Notes: generated by a model from the letters alone, not told the origin. Positions 1 to 6,767 are shown, counted from the first letter of the stretch. The stretch: 10,732 bases of DNA from Candidatus Methanofastidiosia archaeon (GCA_003558335.1 PWMA01000166.1:1-10732); one strand, 5' to 3'. Translations and numbers: made by a program.

Positions 1-1
1 A

Positions 2-1297
2 ATTGCTGGTCATCTTTGGGGTGTTGACAGGATATTGATGTGGTCAAAGCAGGAAGAAAAGAAGTTTGAAGCTTGTCTTGATATTTGTACCGACCTATGT
101 ATTGAAATTATTAGAAACTCTGCAGATTCAAGTGGGGTGGATGGATTTTACATGCCTGATCCAACTGCTTCCGGAGACTTATTGGATCCAAAAGACTATC
201 AACAATTCCTTGAGCCAGTATACAGGAGATTGACAAAAGAAACAAAAGATATTGTCTCAATGTTGCATATATGTGGAGACACAAGAGGATATATGGATAG
301 AATTCCACATTCTGGATTTGACGGATTCTCATATGAAGCTCCTGGAACTTCCACTAAAGAGGCAAAGATGGGACTTGGAGATAGAGTAACCCTAATCGGA
401 AGTCTTGAGACTATACCTGTAGTCATGATGGGTACGCCAGAAAAGGTTTACACACAATCCTTGAGAGATATTACAGATGGAGCAGATATTCTTGCCCCAG
501 CTTGCGGTACTCCGCCGTTGACTCCAAATGCAAACATTAGAGCCATGGTGGAAGCTTGTGAGCCTAAAAAGGTCAAGAGAAAGGTAGTTGCACTCAGTAA
601 AGAGGAGATAATTAAAAAATATACTCCAGAAGATCCCGATCTAGCAGATATAACAAAAGCAGTTATTCTGGGCGACGCCGTTAATACTGAAAAAATGGTA
701 GTTGCCGGCTTGGATAAGGGAGTAAAACCAATAGAATTAGTTGAAAAAGCTTTATTGCCTGGTGCAATAGGTGTAGCAGAAATGTATGACGCTGGATATG
801 CATTCGTTCCTGAAATATTACTTGCGGCAAATGCTATGAAGAAGGGTATAAGCCACTGTCAAAGTGCTATGGGGGATGTTAAACCAAAAGGTAAGATCGT
901 TATGCACGTTGCATTTGGTGACGTTCATGCAATTGGTAAAGACATCGTAAAGTCAATTTTATCTGCAAAAGGATACACAACAATTGATCTTGGGGCAAGT
1001 GTAGCTCCAGAAAAAGTGGTAGAGGCTGCAAAGAAGGAAAATCCAGATGTAGTGTCAGGAACTGCATTGATGACAACAACTAGAACTGCTTTTCCAAAAG
1101 TGGTAGAACTAATGAAAAAAGAAGGCCTTGAAATACCATTCATAACAGCAGGAGGAGCTGTTGACCCCGCATATGCAGAAACAATGGACTTTGCAATTTA
1201 CTGCAAGGGGCCAGGAGATGCAGAACCAGTTTTCGAAGGTATAAGAAACGGCAAATCTTGGAAAGAAATAAGAGAAGAAGAGCACAAGAAATACTAA
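2..1297 (+). CDS. UroD-family methyltransferase fused to a corrinoid protein, 5' end outside window
   Basis: This is the 3' part of a fused methyl-transfer enzyme. The frame is open to the window edge, so the TTG/ATG codons at 35 and 38 are probably internal and the true start lies upstream. Counting from the codon at base 2, residues 1 to about 190 are the C-terminal half of a UroD-like (MtbA/MtaA/MtsA) methyltransferase. His89-x-Cys91 and Cys168 fit the zinc site that activates the thiol of coenzyme M. Residues about 199-291 resemble the helical cap of corrinoid proteins. Residues about 296-416 are a B12-binding domain with the DVHAIG motif (His309 as lower cobalt ligand) and a Ser/Thr-rich loop (SGTALMTTT). 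The expected role is cytoplasmic methyl transfer between a methylated substrate, cobalamin and coenzyme M. The substrate cannot be read from the sequence. Methylated thiols are the best guess, because such fusions are reported from Methanofastidiosum. About 140-150 residues are probably missing upstream. Confidence 0.85.
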   Translation: MAGHLWGVDRILMWSKQEEKKFEACLDICTDLCIEIIRNSADSSGVDGFYMPDPTASGDLLDPKDYQQFLEPVYRRLTKETKDIVSMLHICGDTRGYMDRIPHSGFDGFSYEAPGTSTKEAKMGLGDRVTLIGSLETIPVVMMGTPEKVYTQSLRDITDGADILAPACGTPPLTPNANIRAMVEACEPKKVKRKVVALSKEEIIKKYTPEDPDLADITKAVILGDAVNTEKMVVAGLDKGVKPIELVEKALLPGAIGVAEMYDAGYAFVPEILLAANAMKKGISHCQSAMGDVKPKGKIVMHVAFGDVHAIGKDIVKSILSAKGYTTIDLGASVAPEKVVEAAKKENPDVVSGTALMTTTRTAFPKVVELMKKEGLEIPFITAGGAVDPAYAETMDFAIYCKGPGDAEPVFEGIRNGKSWKEIREEEHKKY

Positions 1298-1299
1298 AA

Positions 1300-1330
1300 T
1301 TTTTTATTTTATTATTCTTTTTTAATTTTT
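1300..1330 (+). terminator. T-rich archaeal terminator after the methyltransferase fusion
   Basis: A 31-base stretch made almost entirely of T with a few A and one C begins three bases after the stop codon. It includes runs of six, seven and five T. Archaeal RNA polymerase stops on such U-rich tracts without needing a hairpin, and none is visible here. It would separate this gene from the next one on the same strand. Confidence 0.5.
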
Positions 1331-1365
1331 CAAATAGATTACTTATAGCCCTTATTCTAAAAAAC

Positions 1366-1373
1366 TTTTTAAG
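1366..1373 (+). promoter_or_regulatory. Candidate TATA box for the F420H2:NADP oxidoreductase gene
   Basis: TTTTTAAG is centred near 1369-1370. A start site about 26 bases downstream would fall near 1395, leaving a leader of roughly 10 bases before the ATG at 1406. The leader region contains AAGGTAGAT, a loose match to the archaeal GGAGGTGAT Shine-Dalgarno sequence. The same TTTTTAAG element lies before the acylphosphatase gene. Confidence 0.35.
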
Positions 1374-1405
1374 GCATACAATAATTTTATTATAAGGTAG
1401 ATTCC

Positions 1406-2146
1406 ATGAAAAAAATTGCTATTATTGGTGGAACGGGTGAACAAGGAACAGGATTAGCACTTAGATGGGCAATCGCAGGACATGAAATTTATATAGGATC
1501 TAGAGAAGAAAGTAAAGCCTGTGAAGTTGCCGATGATTTAAAGTTGATATGCATAGATACAGCATGTTCATTATTGGAAATAGAAAGATCAGATATTGAA
1601 GCTATAAAAGAAAAAGTACCTGAGGCTAAAATATTTGGGTTTGATAATTTAGAAGCTGCAAATAGAGCGGACATTGTAGTCATAAGCGTCCCATATTCTC
1701 ATCTCATACCTACTATGTCTTCTATTAAAGAATCTCTAACTGAGGAAAAAATAGTCGTTTCAGTAGTTGTTCCTCTTTCAAATGCAGTAGGGGGGAAGGC
1801 TACAACTATTATTCATCCGTGGGAAGGAAGCGCTGCTGAAGTAATCAAAAGTATAGTTCCTGAAAATGTTCATGTTATTAGTGCATTCCAGAACGTTAGT
1901 GCAGAAAGACTTTCTGATTTGTCAAATCCTGTAGAATGTGATATATTAGTGTGTGGTGGTCAAAAAGATAAAAGAAAGGAAATAATGAAACTTGTACAGG
2001 ACATACCGGGACTAAGAGCAATTGATGCAGGCCTCTTGCATAATTCTAGGATTATTGAACCTTTAACAGCATTACTAATTGGGATGAACATAAGGTATAA
2101 AGTCAAAGAAGGTATGGGGATAAGATTTACTCACTTGCCTGAGTAA
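1406..2146 (+). CDS. npdG: F420H2:NADP oxidoreductase (NADPH-dependent F420 reductase)
   Basis: The enzyme passes hydride between reduced coenzyme F420 and NADP+ in the cytoplasm, linking the methanogen electron pool to biosynthetic NADPH. The N-terminus has a Rossmann dinucleotide motif at residues 8-16 (GGTGEQGTG), with Ser32-Arg33 after the second strand, the position that binds the 2'-phosphate of NADP. Family landmarks follow: VVPLSNA (122-128), a GSAAE stretch (141-145) and IDAGLLHNSR (206-215). The protein has 246 residues, against about 212 for the Archaeoglobus enzyme as I recall it. The excess is mainly some 20 residues between the GSR motif and the third Rossmann strand (roughly residues 45-78). 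It appears to be a single-gene unit bounded by a T-rich terminator upstream and a convergent gene five bases downstream. A general F420-binding reductase of unknown substrate is the alternative, but the whole-length match makes npdG likely. Confidence 0.85.
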   Translation: MKKIAIIGGTGEQGTGLALRWAIAGHEIYIGSREESKACEVADDLKLICIDTACSLLEIERSDIEAIKEKVPEAKIFGFDNLEAANRADIVVISVPYSHLIPTMSSIKESLTEEKIVVSVVVPLSNAVGGKATTIIHPWEGSAAEVIKSIVPENVHVISAFQNVSAERLSDLSNPVECDILVCGGQKDKRKEIMKLVQDIPGLRAIDAGLLHNSRIIEPLTALLIGMNIRYKVKEGMGIRFTHLPE

Positions 2147-2151
2147 ATTAT

Positions 2152-2601
2152 TTATTCTGAGTATAGTCCTTCTTTTTTGTTATAAACTTCCAATATATTT
2201 CCATCCGGGTCATAAAAATAAAAAAACCTCTTGCCGTTAATTTTTGGATGATGGTGAGACAGTGTAACAGGTTCAGATACTGTTTCTATGCCTTTATTTA
2301 TAAATTTTTCATATAAAGCATCTACATCCTCAACTTCAAATGCCAAATGATTAAATAAGGAGGGACTTTCCATGAGTCCATTTTTGAATTCTACTAATTC
2401 AATATTAACATTTGAGCTTTTATCTGATAATACTGCAAACGTAACATCAAATTCTTCTATTCCTGTTACTTTTTCAAATTGGTTACCACTTATAGGATGT
2501 TCAAAAACTACTTCTAGTCCTAATGTTTCTTTATAAAATTTTTTTGAACTTTCTAGATCTGAAATCAATAGTGCCATATGATTCAAAGTTGCCATATACA
2601 T
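2152..2601 (-). CDS. VOC-fold (glyoxalase/dioxygenase superfamily) metalloenzyme
   Basis: A 149-residue two-module VOC protein, the usual size for a single glyoxalase-like domain. Four metal-ligand positions are intact: His8 (NHMALLISD), Glu68 (IELVEF), His85 (FNHLAFEV) and Glu138 (ILEVYN). The pattern KFYKETLGLE near residues 20-30 and DPDGN at 131-135 are typical of the family. A divalent-metal active site is therefore expected, but the substrate is unknown. A lactoylglutathione-lyase-like or other small-molecule isomerase, lyase or dioxygenase activity is possible. An HHHP cluster (116-119) is a local peculiarity. The ATG at 2601 gives the full reading frame, but a TATA box centred near 2620 would start transcription at about 2595, exactly at Met3. 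The true protein may therefore be two residues shorter and leaderless. Nothing in the context indicates a pathway. Confidence 0.8.
   Translation of the reverse strand: MYMATLNHMALLISDLESSKKFYKETLGLEVVFEHPISGNQFEKVTGIEEFDVTFAVLSDKSSNVNIELVEFKNGLMESPSLFNHLAFEVEDVDALYEKFINKGIETVSEPVTLSHHHPKINGKRFFYFYDPDGNILEVYNKKEGLYSE
2173..2178 (+). terminator. Possible T-tract terminator of the npdG transcript
   Basis: A run of six T within a pyrimidine-rich stretch lies 27 bases past the npdG stop codon, inside the 3' end of the convergent gene. It is a weak but plausible U-rich stop signal. No hairpin is evident. Confidence 0.25.
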
Positions 2602-2616
2602 AGGACAGAAAGTAAA

Positions 2617-2624
2617 TTTTTAAA
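2617..2624 (-). promoter_or_regulatory. TATA box of the VOC-protein gene
   Basis: On the minus strand the element reads TTTAAAAA, preceded by AAAACC, a plausible BRE. Its centre lies about 26 bases before the second in-frame ATG (2595). This points to a leaderless mRNA beginning at Met3 rather than at the ATG at 2601. Confidence 0.5.
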
Positions 2625-2685
2625 GGTTTTGACATAGGGTCTTTATAAGAAATAATAAAATAAGATAGGTTGTTAGTGAAATAGA

Positions 2686-2693
2686 TTTATATA
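2686..2693 (+). promoter_or_regulatory. TATA box of the zinc-ribbon gene
   Basis: TTTATATA is centred at about 2689.5. Adding the usual 26 bases puts the transcription start on the A of the ATG at 2716. No Shine-Dalgarno sequence lies between the two, so the gene appears leaderless. Confidence 0.55.
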
Positions 2694-2715
2694 AAGAATT
2701 AATTATTAAAATACT

Positions 2716-2964
2716 ATGTTTGAGAAAAGAGATAAATCTTCAGATACGCGTATGAAAGGATATATTAAGATATGTCCAAATTGTGGCAGTACTGATGTTT
2801 CTGTTGAGTCCTTTAATTACATGATTAGAGATATTTGTAAGGAATGTGGATACGGTAGTATAAAAGAATCTTTATTTGTTGACAATCTTATATACTTTCC
2901 AGAAATACCTGAATCTCAGATTGAAGAGTTCAGAAAGGAAATCATAGATAAGAAAAAAAAGTAA
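2716..2964 (+). CDS. Small zinc-ribbon protein of unknown function
   Basis: An 82-residue protein built around one zinc ribbon: Cys20-x2-Cys23 (CPNCGS) and Cys41-x2-Cys44 (CKECGYG), with a 17-residue loop between the two pairs. The ribbon is followed by an acidic segment containing FPEIPESQIEEF and a lysine-rich tail. There is no signal peptide or membrane segment, so it is cytoplasmic. Small stand-alone ribbons like this are common in euryarchaea and often act in nucleic-acid or protein binding, but nothing here shows which. The gene stands alone with its own TATA box and converges on the isocitrate dehydrogenase gene with a gap of 12 bases. The coding call is supported by the clean double CxxC spacing and the well-placed promoter. 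Confidence 0.75.
   Translation: MFEKRDKSSDTRMKGYIKICPNCGSTDVSVESFNYMIRDICKECGYGSIKESLFVDNLIYFPEIPESQIEEFRKEIIDKKKK
2953..2960 (-). terminator. T8 tract, possible terminator of the acn-icd operon
   Basis: Read on the minus strand, a run of eight T begins 17 bases past the isocitrate dehydrogenase stop codon. On the plus strand the same bases encode the lysine-rich tail of the zinc-ribbon protein, so the signal is embedded in a convergent gene and could be coincidental. Confidence 0.35.
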
Positions 2965-2976
2965 TAATGTATTTAT

Positions 2977-4176
2977 CTATATCTTGTTCATATTGCTAAT
3001 TATTCTTTCTCCAAACTCCGAACACTTAACTTCCGTTGCACCTTCCATTTGCCTTGCAAAATCATAAGTGACATATTTTTGTTTAATTGTTTCACTAAAG
3101 CTTTTTTCAATTAAGTCTGCTGCTTCCTCCCATCCAAGGTAATTTAGCATCATGACTCCAGATAATAACAATGAACCTGGATTTACTTTGTCCAAACCGG
3201 CGTATTTTGGTGCAGTACCATGTGTTGCTTCAAACATTGCAAATCCATCACCTACGTTCCCGCCAGGCGCTATACCGAGGCCACCTACCTGAGCTGCAAG
3301 AGCATCAGAGAAATAATCGCCGTTTAAATTAGGCATTACTAGAACATCGTATTCAGAAGGCCTTAACAGAATTTGTTGAAACATGTTATCTGCTATCACA
3401 TCTTTAAGAATTATCCCTGAATCTTTATATTCATTATACGGAATAATTTTATTTTTATATTCATATTTTGCTAAATCGTAAGCCCAGTTTTTGAAAGCTC
3501 CTTCAGTATACTTCATTATGTTCCCTTTATGGACTACCGTTACAGAATTTCTATTATTCTCTAAAGCGAAGTCAAAAGCTTTTTTAGAGATTCTTTTTGT
3601 TCCAAACTCAGAAATAGGTTTTATTCCAATGCTAGAATTTTCTCGTATTTTTACGCCGAATTGATTTTCTAAATAGGAAATTATTCTGTTGGCTTCTTCT
3701 GATGAAGCAGGCCATTCAATGCCCGAATAAACGTCTTCAGTATTTTCCCTAAAAACAATCATATCAACATATTCTGGATTCTTCATTGGTGAAGGTATTC
3801 CATGATAATATCTAACTGGTCTTATACAAGCATAAAGATCAAGAACTTGCCTTAAAGTAACATTAATACTCCGTATACCCCCTCCTACGGGAGTTGTCAG
3901 TGGTCCCTTGATACCAACTACGCATTCCCTTATCTTCTCAACTGTTTCATCAGGTAGCCAGCTTTTTGTCTTATTGAAAGCCTTTTCTCCGGCCAACACT
4001 TCAATCCAGTTAATTTTTCTTTTAGATCCATATGTCTTTTCTATGGCTACGTCCATTATTCTTTGAGATGTTTTCCATATATCTGGCCCTATTCCATCTC
4101 CTTCAATAAATGGAATTATAGGATAATCTGGCACGTCTATTTTCCCCGATTTTATTTTAATTAAATCTCCGTTCAT
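2977..4176 (-). CDS. icd: Isocitrate dehydrogenase, NADP+-dependent
   Basis: The enzyme oxidatively decarboxylates isocitrate to 2-oxoglutarate in the cytoplasm. The 399-residue protein follows the Escherichia coli Icd pattern (416 residues). Substrate residues Ser103, Asn105, Arg109, Arg119 and Arg143 sit in SINVTLRQ, ACIRPVRYY and FRENTEDVY. Lys217 and the metal-binding Asp287/Asp291 (NGDYFSDALAAQVGG) are present. HGTAPKYAG supplies Lys324-Tyr325, and Tyr371 plus Arg375 lie in VTYDFARQM. In E. coli the equivalents of these four residues contact the 2'-phosphate, so NADP+ rather than NAD+ is predicted. The ATG lies one base after the aconitase stop, and a Shine-Dalgarno-like GAGGCGAT overlaps the aconitase end, so the two genes are almost certainly co-transcribed and translationally coupled. 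Homoisocitrate and isopropylmalate dehydrogenases are shorter and lack this NADP set, which makes those alternatives unlikely. Confidence 0.92.
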   Translation of the reverse strand: MNGDLIKIKSGKIDVPDYPIIPFIEGDGIGPDIWKTSQRIMDVAIEKTYGSKRKINWIEVLAGEKAFNKTKSWLPDETVEKIRECVVGIKGPLTTPVGGGIRSINVTLRQVLDLYACIRPVRYYHGIPSPMKNPEYVDMIVFRENTEDVYSGIEWPASSEEANRIISYLENQFGVKIRENSSIGIKPISEFGTKRISKKAFDFALENNRNSVTVVHKGNIMKYTEGAFKNWAYDLAKYEYKNKIIPYNEYKDSGIILKDVIADNMFQQILLRPSEYDVLVMPNLNGDYFSDALAAQVGGLGIAPGGNVGDGFAMFEATHGTAPKYAGLDKVNPGSLLLSGVMMLNYLGWEEAADLIEKSFSETIKQKYVTYDFARQMEGATEVKCSEFGERIISNMNKI

Positions 4177-4177
4177 T

Positions 4178-6094
4178 TTATCGCCTCATTTTATTATATA
4201 CGTAATTTAAAGCTCCACCAGCCTTCAAAAGTTCGATGTCTCTTTGGAGTAGATTTTGATTTAATCTATAGCTTTCATTTTTAGTAATATTTTTGCAAAC
4301 AATATTACTAAAGTTGCCTACCTCTATTATAAGTTCATCTTCAAAGTCAATTTTATCATAATCTTCTTCATCAAAAAATATTAAAGGCGCTATTCCAAAA
4401 TTAACTAAATTCGCATGATGTATTCTTGCAAAACTTTTTGCAATTACTGCCTTAACACCTAAAAACATTGGAGCTATAGCTGCGTGTTCTCTTGAAGACC
4501 CTTGTCCATAATTTGCGCCTCCAATAATAAATCCTCCACCTTTTGCATTAGCCCTTAAATAAAATTCTTTATCTATTCTTTCAAAGGTGTGTTCAGAAAT
4601 TTTTGGAATATTTGACCTAAGTGGGAGAATTTTAGCTCCTGCCGGCATTATATCATCAGTTGTTATATTGTCACCTGTTTTTAAAATAACTGAACCTTTT
4701 AAAGGATCTGTCAGTTTTTCTTTTCGAGGAACAGGTTTTATATTGGGCCCCCTAATAACTTCCAGATCTTCAATATCGTGGTTTGGAAAAATAAACATGT
4801 TATCATTTATCTCAAATTTATCTGGCATTTTTACCCTTGGATATTGGCCTAGTTTTCTGGGATCAGTGATAACGCCATATATTGAAGCTGCAACTGCTAC
4901 TTCCGGACTTACTAAGTAAACATCAGCATCTTTTGTACCGCTTCTTCCTTTGAAATTTCTATTGAAAGTTCTAAGAGAAGTGCCTTTTGAATTAGGAGCC
5001 TGTCCCATTCCAATGCAAGGGCCACATGTGCACTCTAAAATACGGCCACCGGCATCAACGATATTTTTTAAAAGTCCATCTTTTGTTATCATAGCTAATA
5101 CTTGTTTTGAACCAGGAGAAACTACCAGACTGATATTCTCGTTAACTGTTTTATCTTTAAGAACTTCAGAAACAAGTGCCAAATCTTTATATGATGAATT
5201 GGTACAACTCCCTATTGCAACTTGGGACACTTTAATACCCTCTACTTCTTCAACTTTGACAACATTATCAGGCATATGGGGTTTTGCAATCATAGGTTCT
5301 AAAGAACCTAAATCAATTGAAATTGAATCATAGTATTCTGCATCTTTATCAGATTTAATTTTACTCCATTGATGCTCTCTATTTTCTGATTTCATGAATT
5401 TTTTCGTTATTTTGTCACTTGGGAAAATGGAAGTTGTTGCTCCAAGTTCAGTTCCCATATTTGTTATTGTTGCCCTTTCAGGAACGTCCAATGTGTCGAC
5501 TCCCTTTCCTGTAAATTCAAATATCTTATTAACTCCTCCTTTAACTGAAATTCTTCTTAATAATTCTAAAATTATATCTTTTGCAGAAGTCCAAGGAGGT
5601 AACTCTCCATCAAGGCAAACTTCTATAATATTTGGCATTTTCAGGTAAAATGGTTCTCCTGCCATTGCAAGTGCAACATCTAATCCCCCCGCACCTATAG
5701 AAATCATGCCTATTCCACCCCCCGTGGGGGTATGGCTATCAGATCCAAGAAGTGTTTTGCCGGGAATACCAAATCTCTCAAGATGGAGTTGGTGGCATAT
5801 TCCATTTCCAGGCCTTGAAAAAACAGCACCATATTTTTTTGCCACACTTTGAAGATAAATGTGATCGTCTTCATTTTCAAAGGATGTTTGTAAAGTATTA
5901 TGATCGACATAACTAACTGATAGATCGGTTTTAACTCTAGGAACTCCCATTGCTTCAAATTGTAGGTAGGCAAGAGTTCCTGTTGCATCTTGTGTTAAAG
6001 TTTGATCAATTTTTATACCTATTAGGCTTTGAGATTGCATTTCACCTTCTACCAAATGTGCAGATATGATTTTTTCAGAAACATTATATGTCAT
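4178..6094 (-). CDS. acn: Aconitate hydratase (aconitase), single-chain Aquifex-like type
   Basis: This enzyme interconverts citrate and isocitrate using a [4Fe-4S] cluster. The 638-residue chain carries all aconitase domains, including the C-terminal swivel domain, so it is not one of the split two-subunit homoaconitase or isopropylmalate isomerase enzymes usual in methanogens. Cluster ligands are Cys297 (GSCTN) and Cys357/Cys360 (CTCGPC). Other active-site motifs are QDATG (35-39), GSDSHTPTGGG (117-127), Arg384 with SPEVAVAAS (396-404), GDNITTDDIMPAG (474-486), YGQGSSREHAA (529-539) and KSFARIH (553-559). Length and motif set fit the compact family of about 640-660 residues typified by Aquifex and found in many bacteria, so bacterial origin is plausible. 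The gene leads an operon with isocitrate dehydrogenase. Its leader has a GGTGAT Shine-Dalgarno site, unlike the leaderless neighbours. Homoaconitase activity cannot be excluded from sequence, but pairing with icd argues for citrate. Confidence 0.9.
   Translation of the reverse strand: MTYNVSEKIISAHLVEGEMQSQSLIGIKIDQTLTQDATGTLAYLQFEAMGVPRVKTDLSVSYVDHNTLQTSFENEDDHIYLQSVAKKYGAVFSRPGNGICHQLHLERFGIPGKTLLGSDSHTPTGGGIGMISIGAGGLDVALAMAGEPFYLKMPNIIEVCLDGELPPWTSAKDIILELLRRISVKGGVNKIFEFTGKGVDTLDVPERATITNMGTELGATTSIFPSDKITKKFMKSENREHQWSKIKSDKDAEYYDSISIDLGSLEPMIAKPHMPDNVVKVEEVEGIKVSQVAIGSCTNSSYKDLALVSEVLKDKTVNENISLVVSPGSKQVLAMITKDGLLKNIVDAGGRILECTCGPCIGMGQAPNSKGTSLRTFNRNFKGRSGTKDADVYLVSPEVAVAASIYGVITDPRKLGQYPRVKMPDKFEINDNMFIFPNHDIEDLEVIRGPNIKPVPRKEKLTDPLKGSVILKTGDNITTDDIMPAGAKILPLRSNIPKISEHTFERIDKEFYLRANAKGGGFIIGGANYGQGSSREHAAIAPMFLGVKAVIAKSFARIHHANLVNFGIAPLIFFDEEDYDKIDFEDELIIEVGNFSNIVCKNITKNESYRLNQNLLQRDIELLKAGGALNYVYNKMRR
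4180..4187 (-). promoter_or_regulatory. Shine-Dalgarno-like site for icd
   Basis: GAGGCGAT on the minus strand differs by one base from GAGGTGAT and lies in the last codons of the aconitase gene, with its GAGG core seven bases before the icd ATG. It supports the start at 4176 and coupled translation of the two genes. Confidence 0.5.
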
Positions 6095-6097
6095 ATA

Positions 6098-6103
6098 ATC
6101 ACC
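6098..6103 (-). promoter_or_regulatory. Shine-Dalgarno site of the aconitase gene
   Basis: GGTGAT on the minus strand is an exact part of the archaeal anti-16S consensus and ends three bases before the ATG at 6094. It supports that start and implies a leadered mRNA. Confidence 0.5.
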
Positions 6104-6140
6104 AATTTTTCAAAGTCTTTTCTTTAATATATCGCTCAGG

Positions 6141-6148
6141 CTTTTAAA
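6141..6148 (-). promoter_or_regulatory. Candidate TATA box of the acn-icd operon
   Basis: TTTAAAAG on the minus strand would start transcription near 6118 and give a leader of about 24 bases including the GGTGAT site. A second AT-rich element (ATATATTA, about 6126-6133) could instead start transcription near 6104, right at the Shine-Dalgarno sequence. Confidence 0.35.
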
Positions 6149-6189
6149 TTTAGTGGATAATCATAGTTTCCTAGAAATAGTTAAAAATA

Positions 6190-6714
6190 TTAATCTAATT
6201 CAATGGATTGAATTTCTTCTAATATTTCTGATTTATAATTTACTACTGTGAGTTTTTTTATCTTACCATAGATTTCAAGATTTTTTGAATTCAAATCATC
6301 TACTAATTTCTTGCATTCATTTGGATTAGTAGAATTTGCAACTTCCAAATGAGGAATAAAAGGAATTGCAAGAAAAAGTTCATCTTTTAATTTTCCAGAA
6401 TAGAGTTTATCGTGTATTTTTATAATTTCACTGAATCCTTCGTCAGGCACTAAAAAAACATGCCAGTAATCATTGAATGGATTTTTGTTAACTACGGCAC
6501 ATCTCAAACAAAAATCAAAACAATTGAAACGTTTGGATTTTTTCTTTGTTTCTAATTTCATTTCTTCTTTATTTAAGTTAAAAACTGAAGATATAATAGT
6601 AAAATGAGGATCTATAGATTCATAGTGGAGTGTATCATGTTTATTTCTCAAATCTTGAATCCATTCGTGATCTTTTTTCTTAATTTCAGGATAGGCAATA
6701 ACCATTAGAGTCAT
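6190..6714 (-). CDS. 2H phosphoesterase-like protein (2'-5' RNA ligase / cyclic phosphodiesterase superfamily)
   Basis: A 174-residue cytoplasmic protein with the layout of the LigT/2H superfamily, which cleaves or forms 2'-5' or cyclic phosphate bonds in RNA or nucleotides. The first signature is clear: His37-x-Thr39 in DPHFTII. The second sits at the expected place (FIPHLEVA, His122) but has Glu124 where an H-x-T/S motif normally has Thr or Ser. Activity may therefore be altered or lost. Two starts are possible. The ATG at 6714 gives 174 residues. A TATA box centred near 6733 would start transcription near 6707, just before the in-frame ATG at 6705 (Met4), so a 171-residue leaderless product is favoured. 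The gene diverges from the acylphosphatase gene. The superfamily assignment rests on the two histidine motifs and the size. Confidence 0.7.
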   Translation of the reverse strand: MTLMVIAYPEIKKKDHEWIQDLRNKHDTLHYESIDPHFTIISSVFNLNKEEMKLETKKKSKRFNCFDFCLRCAVVNKNPFNDYWHVFLVPDEGFSEIIKIHDKLYSGKLKDELFLAIPFIPHLEVANSTNPNECKKLVDDLNSKNLEIYGKIKKLTVVNYKSEILEEIQSIELD

Positions 6715-6729
6715 AAATATTAGTTTATT

Positions 6730-6737
6730 TTTTATAA
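6730..6737 (-). promoter_or_regulatory. TATA box of the 2H phosphoesterase-like gene
   Basis: TTATAAAA on the minus strand is centred near 6733.5, so transcription should begin near 6707. That lies between the two candidate ATG codons (6714 and 6705) and favours the second. Confidence 0.4.
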
Positions 6738-6767
6738 TAAAAAATTATCTATTTTTAAATGTAAAAT

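Noticed and set aside
35..40. TTG/ATG start of the first gene
   Set aside because: The frame stays open upstream to base 2, and the methyltransferase domain lacks its N-terminal half, so these codons are almost certainly internal.
2152..2601. Methylmalonyl-CoA epimerase
   Set aside because: The VOC fold and metal ligands are shared, but I do not see the epimerase's characteristic sequence pattern, and no methylmalonyl-CoA mutase is nearby.
4587..5648. Three open plus-strand frames of 84-127 codons inside the aconitase region
   Set aside because: They lie antisense to a fully conserved aconitase, have no recognisable domain, and reflect mirrored codon use of the real gene.
5717..5731. GC-rich perfect hairpin (six-base stem ACCCCC/GGGGGT with a three-base loop) in an AT-rich region
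   Set aside because: It encodes the conserved Thr-Pro-Thr-Gly-Gly-Gly of the aconitase active-site motif, so proline and glycine codons explain it. There is no sign of a terminator or element boundary.
4178..6094. Homoaconitase or isopropylmalate isomerase instead of aconitase
   Set aside because: Those archaeal enzymes are usually two separate subunits. This is one chain carrying the full aconitase motif set and is coupled to icd.
6095..6189. Possible small RNA or tRNA in the gap between the 2H and aconitase genes
   Set aside because: No cloverleaf, conserved loop or stable GC stem is visible. The gap is accounted for by the aconitase promoter and leader.
6284..6295. 12-base palindrome TTTGAATTCAAA
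   Set aside because: It lies within the 2H-protein coding sequence. Short AT-rich palindromes are expected by chance, and it is unrelated to any promoter.
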